A model generated the notes under the pieces. That model ran no database searches, was not told the origin of the DNA, and saw only the letters and a list, made by a program, of their open reading frames with translations. The position numbers and the translations under genes are program-made. DNA of 64,000 bases from Candidatus Protochlamydia phocaeensis (GTDB taxonomy: Bacteria; Chlamydiota; Chlamydiia; Chlamydiales; Parachlamydiaceae): positions 1-64,000 of the forward strand of contig NZ_FCNU01000002.1 of assembly GCF_001545115.1 (NCBI RefSeq), in the 5' to 3' direction. Each line of letters opens with the position of its first letter. The first letter of the stretch is position 1. Below are positions 35,486-46,919 of this stretch, piece after piece.

Positions 35486-35875
35486 TTAACGCTTAGAGAA
35501 CTGGAAGCGCTTACGGGCACCAGCGCGACCGTATTTTTTACGCTCTTTCTTACGTGAATCACGTGTCAAGAAGCCCAATTCTTTTAAATCATGGCGTAGA
35601 TTTTCGTCATTCTCGACCAACGCTCTAGCTAAGCCTAAGCGAATTGCCACAGCCTGTGCTTCAATTCCGCCGCCTTTAACGCGAATAATCATATCATAAC
35701 GGCCTGGCCCACCTACTTTTTCAAGAGGAGCGAACACTGTCTTGCGTTGGATTTCAAGAGGAAAATACTCATTAATTGATCTTCCGTTAATATCAATTTG
35801 ACCATTTCCACTTCTAACTCTAACGGATGCGACGGCTGTCTTTCGTCGTCCAGTTGCTATTGTTTCTTCTACCAT
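35486..35875 (-). CDS. rpsI: 30S ribosomal protein S9
   Basis: 129 residues; small-subunit protein whose C-terminal tail reaches the P-site tRNA. Typical sequence: [14 protein letters not shown] at the start, [21 protein letters not shown] in the middle, [21 protein letters not shown] and the tail FQFSKR ending in the universally conserved basic SKR. It lies 17 bases after rplM, the standard L13-S9 pair, with a strong terminator behind it. Confidence 0.98.
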   Translation of the reverse strand: MVEETIATGRRKTAVASVRVRSGNGQIDINGRSINEYFPLEIQRKTVFAPLEKVGGPGRYDMIIRVKGGGIEAQAVAIRLGLARALVENDENLRHDLKELGFLTRDSRKKERKKYGRAGARKRFQFSKR

Positions 35876-35892
35876 AATCTTCTTACTTCTTC

Positions 35893-36333
35893 TTAAATGT
35901 TAACGTGAATAGGTTGCTGTGCTGAAAGATTGTGCTCTTGACCGGCAAATACGCGTAATTTCTTGATTTGCTGTCTGGCTAAACGTGTTTTAGGCATCAT
36001 TCCCTTCACAGCATGCTCAATAATGTACTCGGGCTTACGCGCTTTCATTGTGCGGTAAGGAATTTCACGCAAACCACTCATGGAGCCTGTATAATAATGA
36101 TACACTTTTTGTGCTTCTTTAGAACCTGTTACGGCCACTTTATCTGCATTAATGACGATGACTCCATCCCCACAATCCATATAAGTCGTGTAAGAAGGCT
36201 TATGTTTGCCACGAAGAATTTTTGCAATCTCAGATGTCAAACGACCTAAAGTCTTTCCAGAAGCATCTAAAACCAACCAATTTTGCTTAGTCTCTTTTTT
36301 ATTCGGAATAAATGTTTTAGCATTTTTTTGCAT
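35893..36333 (-). CDS. rplM: 50S ribosomal protein L13
   Basis: 146 residues; early-assembling large-subunit protein. [25 protein letters not shown] at the start, [20 protein letters not shown], then [21 protein letters not shown] and [24 protein letters not shown] are all conserved. First gene of the pair with rpsI; its 98-base leader and strong promoter lie upstream. Confidence 0.98.
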   Translation of the reverse strand: MQKNAKTFIPNKKETKQNWLVLDASGKTLGRLTSEIAKILRGKHKPSYTTYMDCGDGVIVINADKVAVTGSKEAQKVYHYYTGSMSGLREIPYRTMKARKPEYIIEHAVKGMMPKTRLARQQIKKLRVFAGQEHNLSAQQPIHVNI

Positions 36334-36745
36334 GTCTTCGAACCTTATGCGTAATGTTAACTTTTTTCTTGGGAAAAAAGCCCAGGCCGGTGATGGTTAA
36401 ATCGCTTAGCCCGCTTATTTAACTATAATAAGCTGTAATCATATCCTTTTAACTCTATTTTTGCCAAGCTTTTTTTCACAGTTGAAATAAAGATCTCTAA
36501 TCTTTAAAATTGTCTCTTAGAGTCTAACTGAGGTAAGGTTAAAATTGATTTTGACCTAAATATAATCCCCAAACTCTAATTTTATCGGTATGTTTGATTG
36601 AAAGTTTTTTTATTTTTTTGCTGCGTTTGCTTTATTCCCCTCTTTTCTATTTAGCTGAAAAGAGATTTTACAGCTGAGAGGGTATATTAAAAATCAAACA
36701 TGTCTCTAAACAATGAAGGCAACCCCCTAACCTAATCAAATATTT
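36334..36745. other. Divergent spacer between rplM and miaB
   Basis: 412 bases. The rplM promoter lies at 36438-36467. The rest, up to the miaB start, is AT-rich with long T runs (near 36603-36625); no repeat copy, RNA gene or convincing miaB promoter is seen. Confidence 0.4.
36438..36467 (-). promoter_or_regulatory. Promoter of rplM-rpsI
   Basis: On the minus strand TTGGCA (36467-36462), an 18-bp spacer, then TATGAT (36443-36438): 5/6 matches in both boxes. It would give a leader of about 98 bases before the rplM ATG, containing a GC-rich block ending in GGGCTTTTTT. This leader may have a regulatory role, as L13 represses its own operon in some bacteria. Confidence 0.6.
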
Positions 36746-38086
36746 ATGCGACAGTTAAAAAAATTTTATGTACGGACATACGGCTGCCAGATGAACGAGT
36801 TAGACTCTGAAATCATGATCGGCCAACTTGAAAATCGCGGTCTTATCCGTAGCCATGATGAAAACGAGGCCGATTTGCTGATCTTTAATACCTGCTCGAT
36901 TCGCGATCTTGCCGAACGCAAGGTCATGGGAAAGTTAGGCCAGCTAGGACGCTCTCAACAGAGCCAGGCTGTTATAGGGGTCACAGGGTGCATGGCTAAT
37001 GCAAAAAAAGATGCCATTTTCCAAAAGCTCCCCCATGTTGATTTTGTCTTGGGCACTAATAATATTCATGAACTCAATCACGTATTAGATGAAGTCTTGG
37101 CAACTGGCAAGCAGGCAATTCGCACAGATGATCACTTTGAGTATGAACTGGATTATTTAAGCGCCAAGCGGGACGATAAAGTCAAAGCCTATGTCTCAAT
37201 CATTCGCGGATGCGATAAATTTTGCACTTATTGCGTCGTCCCCTATACACGCGGTTCGGAAGTTTCCCGTTCTCCAGACAATATTATTGAAGAGTGCCGC
37301 CATTTAGTCAATCAAGGCTATAAGGAGATTACTCTGCTTGGCCAAAATGTGAATAGCTATGGAAAAGATAAGCCTGAATGGAAATGCCTCTTCCACGACC
37401 TTCTCTATCAAATTGATAAAATACCGGGCTTAGAAAGGGTGCGCTTTATGACCAGCCATCCAGTGGATATCACAAGAGAGCTCATGGAAGCCATCCGCGA
37501 TTTGCGCACTTTGTGCGAATTCGTTCATTTCCCTTTACAGGCTGGTGCTAACCGTGTTTTAAAGAAAATGCACCGCATTTATACGGTCGAGCAGTACTTA
37601 GAAAAAGTTCAAATGCTAAGAGAAATTGTTCCTAATGTGGCATTAGGAACGGATATTATCGTCGGATTTCCAACAGAAACGGAAGAGGAATTTCAAGAGA
37701 CTTATCGCCTTCTCAAGGAAATTGAATACTCGGTCGCCTTTCTCTTTTCCTACAGTCCGCGTAAAGGCACTCCCGCTATGCGCTGGAGAGATGACGTGCC
37801 GGAAGAGGTCAAACAAGACCGCCTGCAGCGCTTAATACAGCTGCAAGATCAAATCTATGCCAAGCACCGACAAGCCTTCTTGGGTTCTACTTTAGAAGTA
37901 TTGGTGGAAAGACGCAATTTTAAAGATAATAGCTTGCTTAAAGGACGTACGCGCTGTTGGAAAAACGTCCTATTCGCAGGAGGCGATGAATTGATTGGCA
38001 CAATGCAGCAAGTGCAAATCCATGGCTACAGCCATCAAACCTTGTTAGGCGATCTGGTTCCGACTCCTTGCGCTCAAACAGCTTAA
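36746..38086 (+). CDS. miaB: MiaB, tRNA-2-methylthio-N6-dimethylallyladenosine synthase
   Basis: Radical-SAM enzyme adding the methylthio group to i6A37 of tRNAs reading UNN codons. 446 residues. N-terminal methylthiotransferase domain with three cluster cysteines (YGCQMNELDSE, NTCSIRD, GVTGCMANA); radical-SAM domain with C156, C160 and C163 in GCDKFCTYC; C-terminal TRAM domain from about 375. It is distinguished from MtaB (45428-46750) by the MNELDSE and VVPYTRGSE sequences. Single gene, divergent from rplM. Confidence 0.96.
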   Translation: MRQLKKFYVRTYGCQMNELDSEIMIGQLENRGLIRSHDENEADLLIFNTCSIRDLAERKVMGKLGQLGRSQQSQAVIGVTGCMANAKKDAIFQKLPHVDFVLGTNNIHELNHVLDEVLATGKQAIRTDDHFEYELDYLSAKRDDKVKAYVSIIRGCDKFCTYCVVPYTRGSEVSRSPDNIIEECRHLVNQGYKEITLLGQNVNSYGKDKPEWKCLFHDLLYQIDKIPGLERVRFMTSHPVDITRELMEAIRDLRTLCEFVHFPLQAGANRVLKKMHRIYTVEQYLEKVQMLREIVPNVALGTDIIVGFPTETEEEFQETYRLLKEIEYSVAFLFSYSPRKGTPAMRWRDDVPEEVKQDRLQRLIQLQDQIYAKHRQAFLGSTLEVLVERRNFKDNSLLKGRTRCWKNVLFAGGDELIGTMQQVQIHGYSHQTLLGDLVPTPCAQTA

Positions 38087-38110
38087 GAGAAGATGTTGGA
38101 ATTTATAACG

Positions 38111-38163
38111 ACCTACATTTCGAAGGATTCTATCCCGTTTGAATTTAGGTCAAAATACCTCTA
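38111..38163. repeat. Possible reverse-oriented dispersed repeat copy
   Basis: Read on the minus strand, AGGTATTTTGACCTAAATTC followed by AAAC resembles the left arm AGGTGTATTAAA...TGACCTAGATTCGAG of the dispersed family. More diverged than the others. Confidence 0.3.
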
Positions 38164-38172
38164 AAAAAGTAA

Positions 38173-38195
38173 AGGCGGGTTATAAAGACCCGCCT
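38173..38195 (-). terminator. Terminator of sodC
   Basis: AGGCGGGT (38173-38180) pairs with ACCCGCCT (38188-38195). On the minus strand the stem is followed by TTACTTTTTT. On the plus strand there are only A runs after it, so it serves sodC rather than miaB. Confidence 0.75.
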
Positions 38196-38223
38196 AAAAA
38201 AACGCAAAAGTGTATCTTGAAAC

Positions 38224-38880
38224 CTATTGGGGCGATTCAGCCTCAATTACTCCACAAGCAATCTTGGCACCTGAAGCTCCGGCTGGCTGGCTCTTATAAT
38301 CATCCGCATCGGCATGAATGATGACGGAACGGCCAATAATAGAATTAGCCCCTTCGAAAGCGATGACTTTGTCTATTCTTTCATAGTGAGCATGCCCTTT
38401 TTCATCCGCGACTAGATTTCCTAAATCGCCCACATGCCGCTCTTCGCTGTCTGGCCCGCCATGTTTTTTGTTTGTCGGATTGAAGTGTGCTCCTGCAGCG
38501 GCTCCATCGTCTCCCCCGCAATCGCCAAATTCATGAATGTGAAAACCATGCTTACCGGGGGTTAGCCCATCAATATCAGCGACAATTCTAATGCCATCGT
38601 CAACTTTTTTAAAGAAGACTTTTCCTTGCACTTGATTGCCCTTAAAGGGTTTAATAATGGCGACAGCTCGTTTTACACCAGACTGCTGCTGAATAGCATC
38701 CGCAACAGCCAATTCATTACCCTTTCGATCGGCCGCTTCATTGCGCTTTTTATCCGCTTCAGGCTTGCGGGAGTCGGAACAAGCACAGCTTGTGACTGCC
38801 GTAACCAGCAAAGCCCCAACAAATAATTGGGAAAAAATTAAAGCATGGCGAAATGACTTGGGAAACTCTCTTTTTAGCAT
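38224..38880 (-). CDS. sodC: Cu/Zn superoxide dismutase, probable lipoprotein
   Basis: Converts superoxide to peroxide and oxygen in the periplasm or at the cell surface. 218 residues. The N-terminus (LIFSQLFVGALLVTAVTSC) ends in a lipobox-like VTSC, then a Lys/Asp/Glu-rich linker to about residue 60. The catalytic part holds GFHIHEFGDCGG, AGAHFNPTNKKHGGPDSEERHVGDLGN and a later SVIIHADADD, giving the Cu and Zn histidines and the Zn aspartate, and the disulfide cysteines (GDC and ACGVIE). Such an enzyme would face the oxidative burst of an amoeba or phagocyte. It is transcribed alone. Confidence 0.95.
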   Translation of the reverse strand: MLKREFPKSFRHALIFSQLFVGALLVTAVTSCACSDSRKPEADKKRNEAADRKGNELAVADAIQQQSGVKRAVAIIKPFKGNQVQGKVFFKKVDDGIRIVADIDGLTPGKHGFHIHEFGDCGGDDGAAAGAHFNPTNKKHGGPDSEERHVGDLGNLVADEKGHAHYERIDKVIAFEGANSIIGRSVIIHADADDYKSQPAGASGAKIACGVIEAESPQ

Positions 38881-38953
38881 AAGTTCTTTCCATCCTTAGT
38901 TAATAAAAATTTCACCATACAAAACAAGCCTGTATTATTCAATAAATTTTTAT

Positions 38954-40972
<2,019 letters not shown>

Positions 40973-41149
40973 CTAAAAAGGGATAACTTCCGTATGTCTT
41001 CAAATTTGCGTTTAGGTATATGTATCAGCCATTCCATTCTAACATATTTCGCTAAATTTTACACCCATATGATAAGACAAAGATTGGAAACAAATTGTTA
41101 GCGAATTGACAAGTCGATAAATAACGCACATTCCGTCTTTTTATCTTGC

Positions 41150-41195
41150 GCATTAAAGCGCATAATAATTTATATTTGAGATTATTTCCCCCTAG
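41150..41195. repeat. Dispersed repeat, left-arm copy before fluC
   Basis: GCATTAAAGCGCATAATAAT followed by TTATATTTGAG and ATTATTTCCCCCTAG. It shares the TATATTTGAG..TT(A)TT...CCTAG core with the copies at 20141, 51890 and 63424. It lies about 40 bases before the fluC start and so may carry or disturb its promoter. Confidence 0.5.
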
Positions 41196-41232
41196 ACATG
41201 TCTTTTAGAGTAAATCCAACGATTGGAGAGGT

Positions 41233-41622
41233 ATGCAATCCGTTATTAGCATTTCAGTAGGAGCAATAATAGGCGCATTAATCAGATGGAAATTAGGAAA
41301 TTATTTTAATTATATCTTTCCCACTCTTCCTATAGGAACGTTAATGGCCAATTTAATTGGCTCTTTTCTAATAGGTTTCGCAATCTTCTTTTCAATTGAA
41401 CACTCTTTTTTTTCTTACCCTATCCGTCTAGGATTTATTACAGGATTTTTAGGAAGCCTCACAACTTTTTCAACTTTTTCTGCCGAAGCTTTTGTATTGC
41501 TTTCAAAACAAGAACATTTTTGGTTAATCGCTTTAATCGTCCTTCATGTAGGCGGATCTTTACTCATGGTAGCGACAGGATACTTTATTTCAAAAATTAT
41601 TTTTCAATATGGAGGGGGATAA
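41233..41622 (+). CDS. crcB: Fluoride ion channel FluC (CrcB)
   Basis: Exports fluoride through dual-topology dimers in the inner membrane. 129 residues, four hydrophobic helices. The conserved motifs are GTLMANLIGSFLIGF (with the pore Asn) and TGFLGSLTTFSTFSAEAF (the Na+ site and Phe box). ATG 41233 follows GGAGAGG. It is followed directly by the DUF190 gene, a common partner. I looked for a fluoride riboswitch upstream and did not find its conserved core. Confidence 0.95.
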   Translation: MQSVISISVGAIIGALIRWKLGNYFNYIFPTLPIGTLMANLIGSFLIGFAIFFSIEHSFFSYPIRLGFITGFLGSLTTFSTFSAEAFVLLSKQEHFWLIALIVLHVGGSLLMVATGYFISKIIFQYGGG

Positions 41623-41943
41623 ATGAATGGATTTCAATTAAAATTTTATACGCAAGAGCATACAAAGCATGGACGCATTCTCCTTTACGAATGGCTGCTA
41701 GAAAAAGCAAAAGAAATGGGAATACACGGCGGTTCTGTATTTAGAGCAATAGCCGGATTTGGAAGGCATGGAATCATTCACGAAGAACATTTTTTTGAAT
41801 TAGCGTCTAACGTTCCCGTAGAAATAGTATTTATATTAAGTAAAGAAGAATGCGACAATTTTCTTAGTTTACTTAGCAAAGAAAAATTAAATATTTTTTT
41901 TATAAAAATCCCCGTAGATTACGATGTATTAAACGGCCATTAA
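41623..41943 (+). CDS. DUF190 family protein
   Basis: 106 residues with a ferredoxin-like, PII-related fold expected from the family. Typical start: LKFYTQEHTKHGRILLYEWLLEKAKEMGIHGGSVFRAIAGFGRHG. Its ATG begins directly after the crcB TAA, so translation is coupled. DUF190 genes sit beside crcB in many bacteria and are thought to modulate fluoride export or sense a nucleotide; no activity has been proven to my knowledge. Confidence 0.92.
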   Translation: MNGFQLKFYTQEHTKHGRILLYEWLLEKAKEMGIHGGSVFRAIAGFGRHGIIHEEHFFELASNVPVEIVFILSKEECDNFLSLLSKEKLNIFFIKIPVDYDVLNGH

Positions 41944-42041
41944 ATGCTTAAATTTTGATCGTTATTGCCTGTAAATGCCATTATAAGGGCTTATAACAAC
42001 GCTCCTTGGTGAATGCAAAGCTTTCTGACTTTTTATATTTC

Positions 42042-44222
42042 TCACGTCAGCTTAAAGATCATTGTTGCAAGCGGAGCCAGGGATAGACGCACGCCTATTG
42101 GATGGCCATCTGCATCGTGGACAATTTCAGGATGAGAATTGTGCTTGCCAGAACCGCCATATTTTTCAGCATCGGAATTAAAGACTTCTTCCATGCCTTG
42201 CAGATTAGCTAAATGAAAAATATAATTTGGATGGTACATAGGCGTAAAATTATGCACGCAAAATAATTGCTCGCTCTTACCTTTGCGAAGATAACTGATA
42301 ATGCTATATTGCGTGTCAGAGAAATCTACCCACTGGAAGGATTCATAATTAAAGTCTTTTTCCCATAAAGCCGGATGGGACAAGTAAAAGTGATTGATTT
42401 CTTTGACCATCATTTGAACGCCTTGATGAGTGGGAAATCCAAGCAAAAACCATTCTATTTCGCGCTTGCAATTCCATTCGTCCCACTGACCTATTTCTCC
42501 TCCCATAAAAAGAAGCTTCTTGCCGGGCTGACAGATCATATAGCTCAAGAGCAGGCGGAGGTTGGCAAACTGCTGCCACATATCTCCAGGCATTCTACCG
42601 ATCAGGCTGCGTTTTCCATGGACAACTTCATCATGCGATAAGACGTTGATAAATTTTTCCGAAAAAGCATAAATCAAGCCAAACGTCAAATCATTGTGAT
42701 GGTAATTCCGGAAAATCATATCCGTAGAAAAATAACGAAGGGTATCATTCATCCATCCCATATTCCACTTCAAGTCAAACCCTAATCCCCCCTCTTCAAC
42801 GGAATGCGTCACGCCGGGAAAAGAGGTCGATTCTTCAGCAATGGTGAGCACACCGGGGCAGAGAGAGTGGACAATGGAATTGAGATGCTTTAAAAATTCA
42901 ATGGCTTGCAGATTCTCCTTGCCGCCATAATAATTTGGAATCCACTCCCCGTCTTCTCTTCCATAATCCAAATATAGCATAGAGGCGACTGCATCGACGC
43001 GCAATCCATCCACATGCATTTGCTCAAACCAATAAAGCGCGTTGGCAATAAGAAAATTAGACACTTCGTGGCGCCCAAAATTAAAGATATACGTATGCCA
43101 GTGCGGATGAAATCCTTGCCGTGGATCCGCATGCTCATATAAGGCCGATCCATCATAGCGGCTAAGCGAAAAATCATCTGTCGGAAAATGGCCTGGCACC
43201 CAATCTAGGATAACACCAATATTTTTCTGATGGAGATAATTGACAAAGTACTGAAAATCTTCAGGACTTCCAAAACGGCTTGTCGGAGCATAAAAACCTG
43301 AAACTTGATATCCCCAAGATTCATCTAACGGATGCTCCTGAATAGGCAATAATTCTACATGCGTAAAGCCCATGTCTATACAATAAGAAGCTAGTTCATG
43401 AGCCAGATCGCGGTAATTGAGAAAATCATCGCCATGCTTTCTCCAAGACCCTAAATGCACTTCGTATATATTCATTGGAGTGGATTGCAGAGGCTTCTTT
43501 AAACGCGCCTGCATCCAATCTTGGTCCTGCCACTGAAAGCGGTCGACATTGGCAATCACTGAAGCCGTCGCCGGACGCATTTCACAAGCCAGGGCATAAG
43601 GATCGGCTTTCAGCCTTCTTTCCCCTTGCTGGGTATGAATTTCAAACTTATATTTCTCGCCTTCTTTTAATCCCGGGACAAACAGTTCCCAAATTCCGGA
43701 ATAGCCCAACATGCGCATGGGATTGACCCGGCCGTCCCAGTAGTTGAAATCAGAAACCAAGGACACGCTTTTAGCATTGGGGGCCCATACGCTAAACTTT
43801 ACGCCCTCAACTCCTTGGTGGATCGTCAATCGGCCACCCATCTTTTGATAAAGCTGATAGTGGACTCCTTTTCCAAATAAAAAGCGGTCTATCTCTCCAA
43901 AAGTAGGAAGAAAAGCATAAGGATCGGGGGCCAATAGGCCATTTTGGTGATAAACGCGGTAATCAGAAGCCGTGGTATGGGCAGGGGCGATGTATTCAAA
44001 AATTCCTGCTTTATGAATACAGGTAGCCTCTACTATAGATCCAAACACTTCTAAATAAACGTGCTGAGCGCCGGGCCGCCATAAACGAATGACTTTAGCC
44101 CCTTCAAAGAAAGGATGAATTCCCAATACAGCATGCGGCTGATGATGGGTCATTTCAATGATGCCCATTAAGTTTTCATAAAAGTGGGGATCGAATTGAA
44201 TCGGTTGCATAGTCATTGTCAT
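42042..44222 (-). CDS. glgB: 1,4-alpha-glucan branching enzyme GlgB
   Basis: Makes alpha-1,6 branches in glycogen. 726 residues, GH13 family, E. coli length class. An N-terminal carbohydrate-binding N1/N2 region (HHQPHAVLGIHPF; VKFSVWAPNAKSVSLVSDFNYW) precedes the (beta/alpha)8 domain with EVHLGSW, GVILDWVPGHFPTD, the nucleophile Asp410 in GLRVDAVASM, the acid/base Glu in AEEST (463-464) and LSHDEVVHGK. The C-terminal all-beta domain ends in LAPLATMIFKL. Several Met codons crowd the start (MTMTM), so the exact start is uncertain by a few residues. Glycogen storage is general in chlamydiae. Confidence 0.97.
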   Translation of the reverse strand: MTMTMQPIQFDPHFYENLMGIIEMTHHQPHAVLGIHPFFEGAKVIRLWRPGAQHVYLEVFGSIVEATCIHKAGIFEYIAPAHTTASDYRVYHQNGLLAPDPYAFLPTFGEIDRFLFGKGVHYQLYQKMGGRLTIHQGVEGVKFSVWAPNAKSVSLVSDFNYWDGRVNPMRMLGYSGIWELFVPGLKEGEKYKFEIHTQQGERRLKADPYALACEMRPATASVIANVDRFQWQDQDWMQARLKKPLQSTPMNIYEVHLGSWRKHGDDFLNYRDLAHELASYCIDMGFTHVELLPIQEHPLDESWGYQVSGFYAPTSRFGSPEDFQYFVNYLHQKNIGVILDWVPGHFPTDDFSLSRYDGSALYEHADPRQGFHPHWHTYIFNFGRHEVSNFLIANALYWFEQMHVDGLRVDAVASMLYLDYGREDGEWIPNYYGGKENLQAIEFLKHLNSIVHSLCPGVLTIAEESTSFPGVTHSVEEGGLGFDLKWNMGWMNDTLRYFSTDMIFRNYHHNDLTFGLIYAFSEKFINVLSHDEVVHGKRSLIGRMPGDMWQQFANLRLLLSYMICQPGKKLLFMGGEIGQWDEWNCKREIEWFLLGFPTHQGVQMMVKEINHFYLSHPALWEKDFNYESFQWVDFSDTQYSIISYLRKGKSEQLFCVHNFTPMYHPNYIFHLANLQGMEEVFNSDAEKYGGSGKHNSHPEIVHDADGHPIGVRLSLAPLATMIFKLT

Positions 44223-44334
44223 GGATTAAAACAAACCTATCTTTGAATTAGAACGATTGCGTTTTATACACAAGTAAATAATGAATCTATCTTGCCTGGA
44301 AATAGACTCTTATCTAGAAGGTGATCTTAATCGA

Positions 44335-45438
44335 TTATCTAAAATTATCAAAGAAGTAATGACAATTTTTTTCTAAGAAAAGCGTTTCGCCCGTTTTTAG
44401 CCAACTCGCGGCCTCTTTTTTCCCTTTCCTTAAGCGGAACTCTTTGACTTTTTTAAAATGAAAAACCAATTGCTGGTCTGAAGGGACGAACAAAGATAAG
44501 CAGCGAATAGTTTTCTTGGTCCATTCTAGATCCAAAACGCTCCCACCCTGCAGTTGGACAGATAGCAGCCGTCCGCTAGGAAATTGCGGCGGCAGCATAG
44601 GAAGAATACGGATCAGCGCTTTTTCTTGCTCAATAAAAAGCCGGCGAATCAAACGAGCCCCCTCCGTTAATAAAAAAAGAGGAGAAGGGGCATCCTCAGC
44701 AGGCATAGAAGAAAGAAAGCCTTGATAGTCCGTATCAATCAAACGAGGAACGAGCAGACTTTGGAATCCGGCTTGGAAAAGCTGATTCCACAGGACGGCA
44801 CTCTCGCCTCCTCTTTGCTGATTAATCAGCTCCGCGCAGCTTTGTAAAAGAGAGGCTGTTCCGCCATCATAAGGCATCGGAGAGGGTATATTAGGAAGAA
44901 GCTGCCCAAGTCGATGCCAGACAGGCAAAATCTCTTTTAAATCCAACCGCCTTCTAACGAGATCCCAATCCTGCGCTTTATGACTGCCCAGGGATAAGCG
45001 CTCTAAGGATGGCAATTGGAAATCTGTCCCAATCAGCGGACAAAATGAAAAAAGATCTAGGCTTTGCTTTGCCGCCAATTCCTCTTTTTTGCCGTCTTTT
45101 TCAAGGCCCATTCCATTAGCTGGCGCTTTTTCCAGGTGGAGGAATAATGCCTTCCCTTGAGAGTGGCTGCTGATATAATAGCGAACAAATCCTGCCGGGC
45201 TTTCTCCCCATACTCTTATGACACCCTTTTCTAAATCGCTCTGCAAGGTAAAATTGCTTAATGGCCCTTGTATATCCAGGGCTATTTCACCTATTTTCTC
45301 TAATTCTGCTTTGTCTAAACGATAGAGGCGGATCAAGGTAGGGAATACTTGAACGGCATAAGGGGAACCCGGAACAAGGCAAACGGTCCCGGGAAGATGA
45401 CTATAAGGGCGAAGACGCTCTGCAATTTTAATCGCCAT
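44335..45438 (-). CDS. Hypothetical protein downstream of mtaB
   Basis: Not recognised. A frame is open from 45486, but ATG 45438 (MAIKIAERLRPYSHLPG) is preferred: it overlaps the mtaB end by 11 bases, and upstream of it the frame only repeats mtaB coding sequence out of phase. 367 residues, soluble, no signal peptide or membrane helix. The N-terminal 100 residues look like a beta-rich domain (VCLVPGSPYAVQVFPTLIRLYRL; GVIRVWGESPAGFVRYYIS). The C-terminus has short basic beta stretches (FHFKKVKEFRLRKGKKEAASW). The block LPNIPSPMPYDGGTASLLQS and the following helices might interact with a partner. It lies in an operon with mtaB and upstream of glgB (112 bases). Confidence 0.75.
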   Translation of the reverse strand: MAIKIAERLRPYSHLPGTVCLVPGSPYAVQVFPTLIRLYRLDKAELEKIGEIALDIQGPLSNFTLQSDLEKGVIRVWGESPAGFVRYYISSHSQGKALFLHLEKAPANGMGLEKDGKKEELAAKQSLDLFSFCPLIGTDFQLPSLERLSLGSHKAQDWDLVRRRLDLKEILPVWHRLGQLLPNIPSPMPYDGGTASLLQSCAELINQQRGGESAVLWNQLFQAGFQSLLVPRLIDTDYQGFLSSMPAEDAPSPLFLLTEGARLIRRLFIEQEKALIRILPMLPPQFPSGRLLSVQLQGGSVLDLEWTKKTIRCLSLFVPSDQQLVFHFKKVKEFRLRKGKKEAASWLKTGETLFLEKNCHYFFDNFR

Positions 45439-46750
45439 GATATAACGACAAGCCTGTATGAGAAGGATGAGAGACAGGACGGCCAATCAAACCATCCGGT
45501 GTATTGCTAGTTAATTCCACTTCAATAAGTTGATTGGCGGCAAATCGCTCCCCTTGCACCCATACGGCCAAAAAATTCTCGGTATGTCCTGAAATTTCAT
45601 GCGGACGAAGCGGATCTTTACTTTCCGTTAAAACGAACATGCGGCGTGTAACATATTGATTGCGCAGATCAAAAGCAAGTTGTTCAGAAAGACGAAGCAC
45701 CTCCTGCTTGCGCTCACGAATGATCGCCGGGGCGACTTTGTTTGGCATTAAGGCCGATCGTGTTCTTGGCCGATCGCTATAAGGGAACATATGGACTTTG
45801 GCAAATTTCACTTGCTGCATCACCTCTAAGGTATCAGCAAAATCCACGTCTGTCTCGCCCGGAAATCCAACGATAATATCTGTTGTAAAAGTAAAGTCCG
45901 GATCGGCTGTGCGCAAACGCTCTATGGTATCCAAGAAAATTTGACGGGTATATTTGCGGTTCATGCGCTTAAGGATAACATTAGATCCGGATTGCAGGAC
46001 AATATGCATAGAATGACAGGTTTTTTTACCATTTAGGACGGCATCTGCCAAATCTTCGTCTACTTCGTCAGGATCAATTGAAGAGATGCGCAGTCTTTCC
46101 AATCCAGGCATTTGGTCAATAATGCGTACTAATTCCGCTAATCGAACCGGCTCCTGTCCTTTTTCTACTCCCCCGTCAAAATCGCCTATATTAATTCCAG
46201 TTAGAACAATTTCCTTATATCCATTGGCAATCAACGAGTGAACTTCTTGAATAATATCTTCGACGGTTCGGGAACGCGAACGCCCTCTCACATAGGGAAT
46301 AATACAATAGGTACAAAAAGAATTGCAGCCGTCCTGAATTTTAACAAAAGCACGGGTATGGCAGTCAAAATGCTTAATGGAAAATTCTGGCAACTCTTCT
46401 TCGGGAAAAATTTGAGCCAGCAAGCGATCTTTATCTCGGTTTGGCACAATGTGGGCCCGCGCTTCCATTCCTTTGACGACATTGGGTTGCCTTTCTGCGA
46501 AGCACCCTGTCACTAAAAGCTGCGCCTCTGCATTTTCTCGTGCCAATTGGCGTATTGCGTGCCGGCTGCTACTATCGGCGGATTCCGTTACCGTACAGGT
46601 ATTGACAATACAAATATCTGCTTGCTCCCCTTCTTGGGCTGCTCGATATCCCAAAGCGATCAATTGATCTTGATAAGCCTGGGATTCATATTGATTGGTA
46701 CGACAACCTAAAGTAACAATTTTAAATTTTTTTTCTTTTTCTTCTTTCAT
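45428..46750 (-). CDS. mtaB: MtaB-like tRNA (t6A37) methylthiotransferase
   Basis: Radical-SAM enzyme adding a methylthio group to t6A37. 440 residues. N-terminal cluster cysteines in TLGCRTNQYES, NTCTVTESAD and VTGCFAERQ; radical-SAM triad Cys142, Cys146 and Cys149 in DGCNSFCTYC; RGRSRSR motif after it; C-terminal TRAM-like part. The LGCRTNQYES and TVTESAD forms are those of MtaB/YqeV, not MiaB, which is also present (36746). ATG 46750. It overlaps the following hypothetical gene and lies below the giant gene at 46920. Confidence 0.93.
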   Translation of the reverse strand: MKEEKEKKFKIVTLGCRTNQYESQAYQDQLIALGYRAAQEGEQADICIVNTCTVTESADSSSRHAIRQLARENAEAQLLVTGCFAERQPNVVKGMEARAHIVPNRDKDRLLAQIFPEEELPEFSIKHFDCHTRAFVKIQDGCNSFCTYCIIPYVRGRSRSRTVEDIIQEVHSLIANGYKEIVLTGINIGDFDGGVEKGQEPVRLAELVRIIDQMPGLERLRISSIDPDEVDEDLADAVLNGKKTCHSMHIVLQSGSNVILKRMNRKYTRQIFLDTIERLRTADPDFTFTTDIIVGFPGETDVDFADTLEVMQQVKFAKVHMFPYSDRPRTRSALMPNKVAPAIIRERKQEVLRLSEQLAFDLRNQYVTRRMFVLTESKDPLRPHEISGHTENFLAVWVQGERFAANQLIEVELTSNTPDGLIGRPVSHPSHTGLSLYHGD

Positions 46751-46847
46751 TTTTCAAGAATCGCTTAAAGTTAGAAAGATTTTATCACAGTTCGTAAGAC
46801 TGTGTAAATCAAAACTCTCGAAATATTATAAAAAAATTAAACTAGGC

Positions 46848-46902
46848 AGTCTTTAGAGGGTTTCTTAAAACCCCTCATAGCCTAGATTGCATTTCCCTTA
46901 TT
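46848..46902. repeat. Dispersed repeat copy with terminator-like hairpin
   Basis: GAGGGTTT, CTTA, AAACCCCTC: a hairpin with one bulge, followed by ATAGCCTAGATTGCATTTCC, similar to the CCTAGATTTGAG core. It lies just downstream of the 1542-residue giant gene, so it may terminate it on the minus strand. Confidence 0.45.
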
Positions 46903-46919
46903 CATCAAAAGCGGCTCAT

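Noticed and set aside
41100-41232. Fluoride riboswitch before crcB
   Set aside because: The expected conserved crcB-motif core was not found; the region is instead occupied by a dispersed repeat copy.
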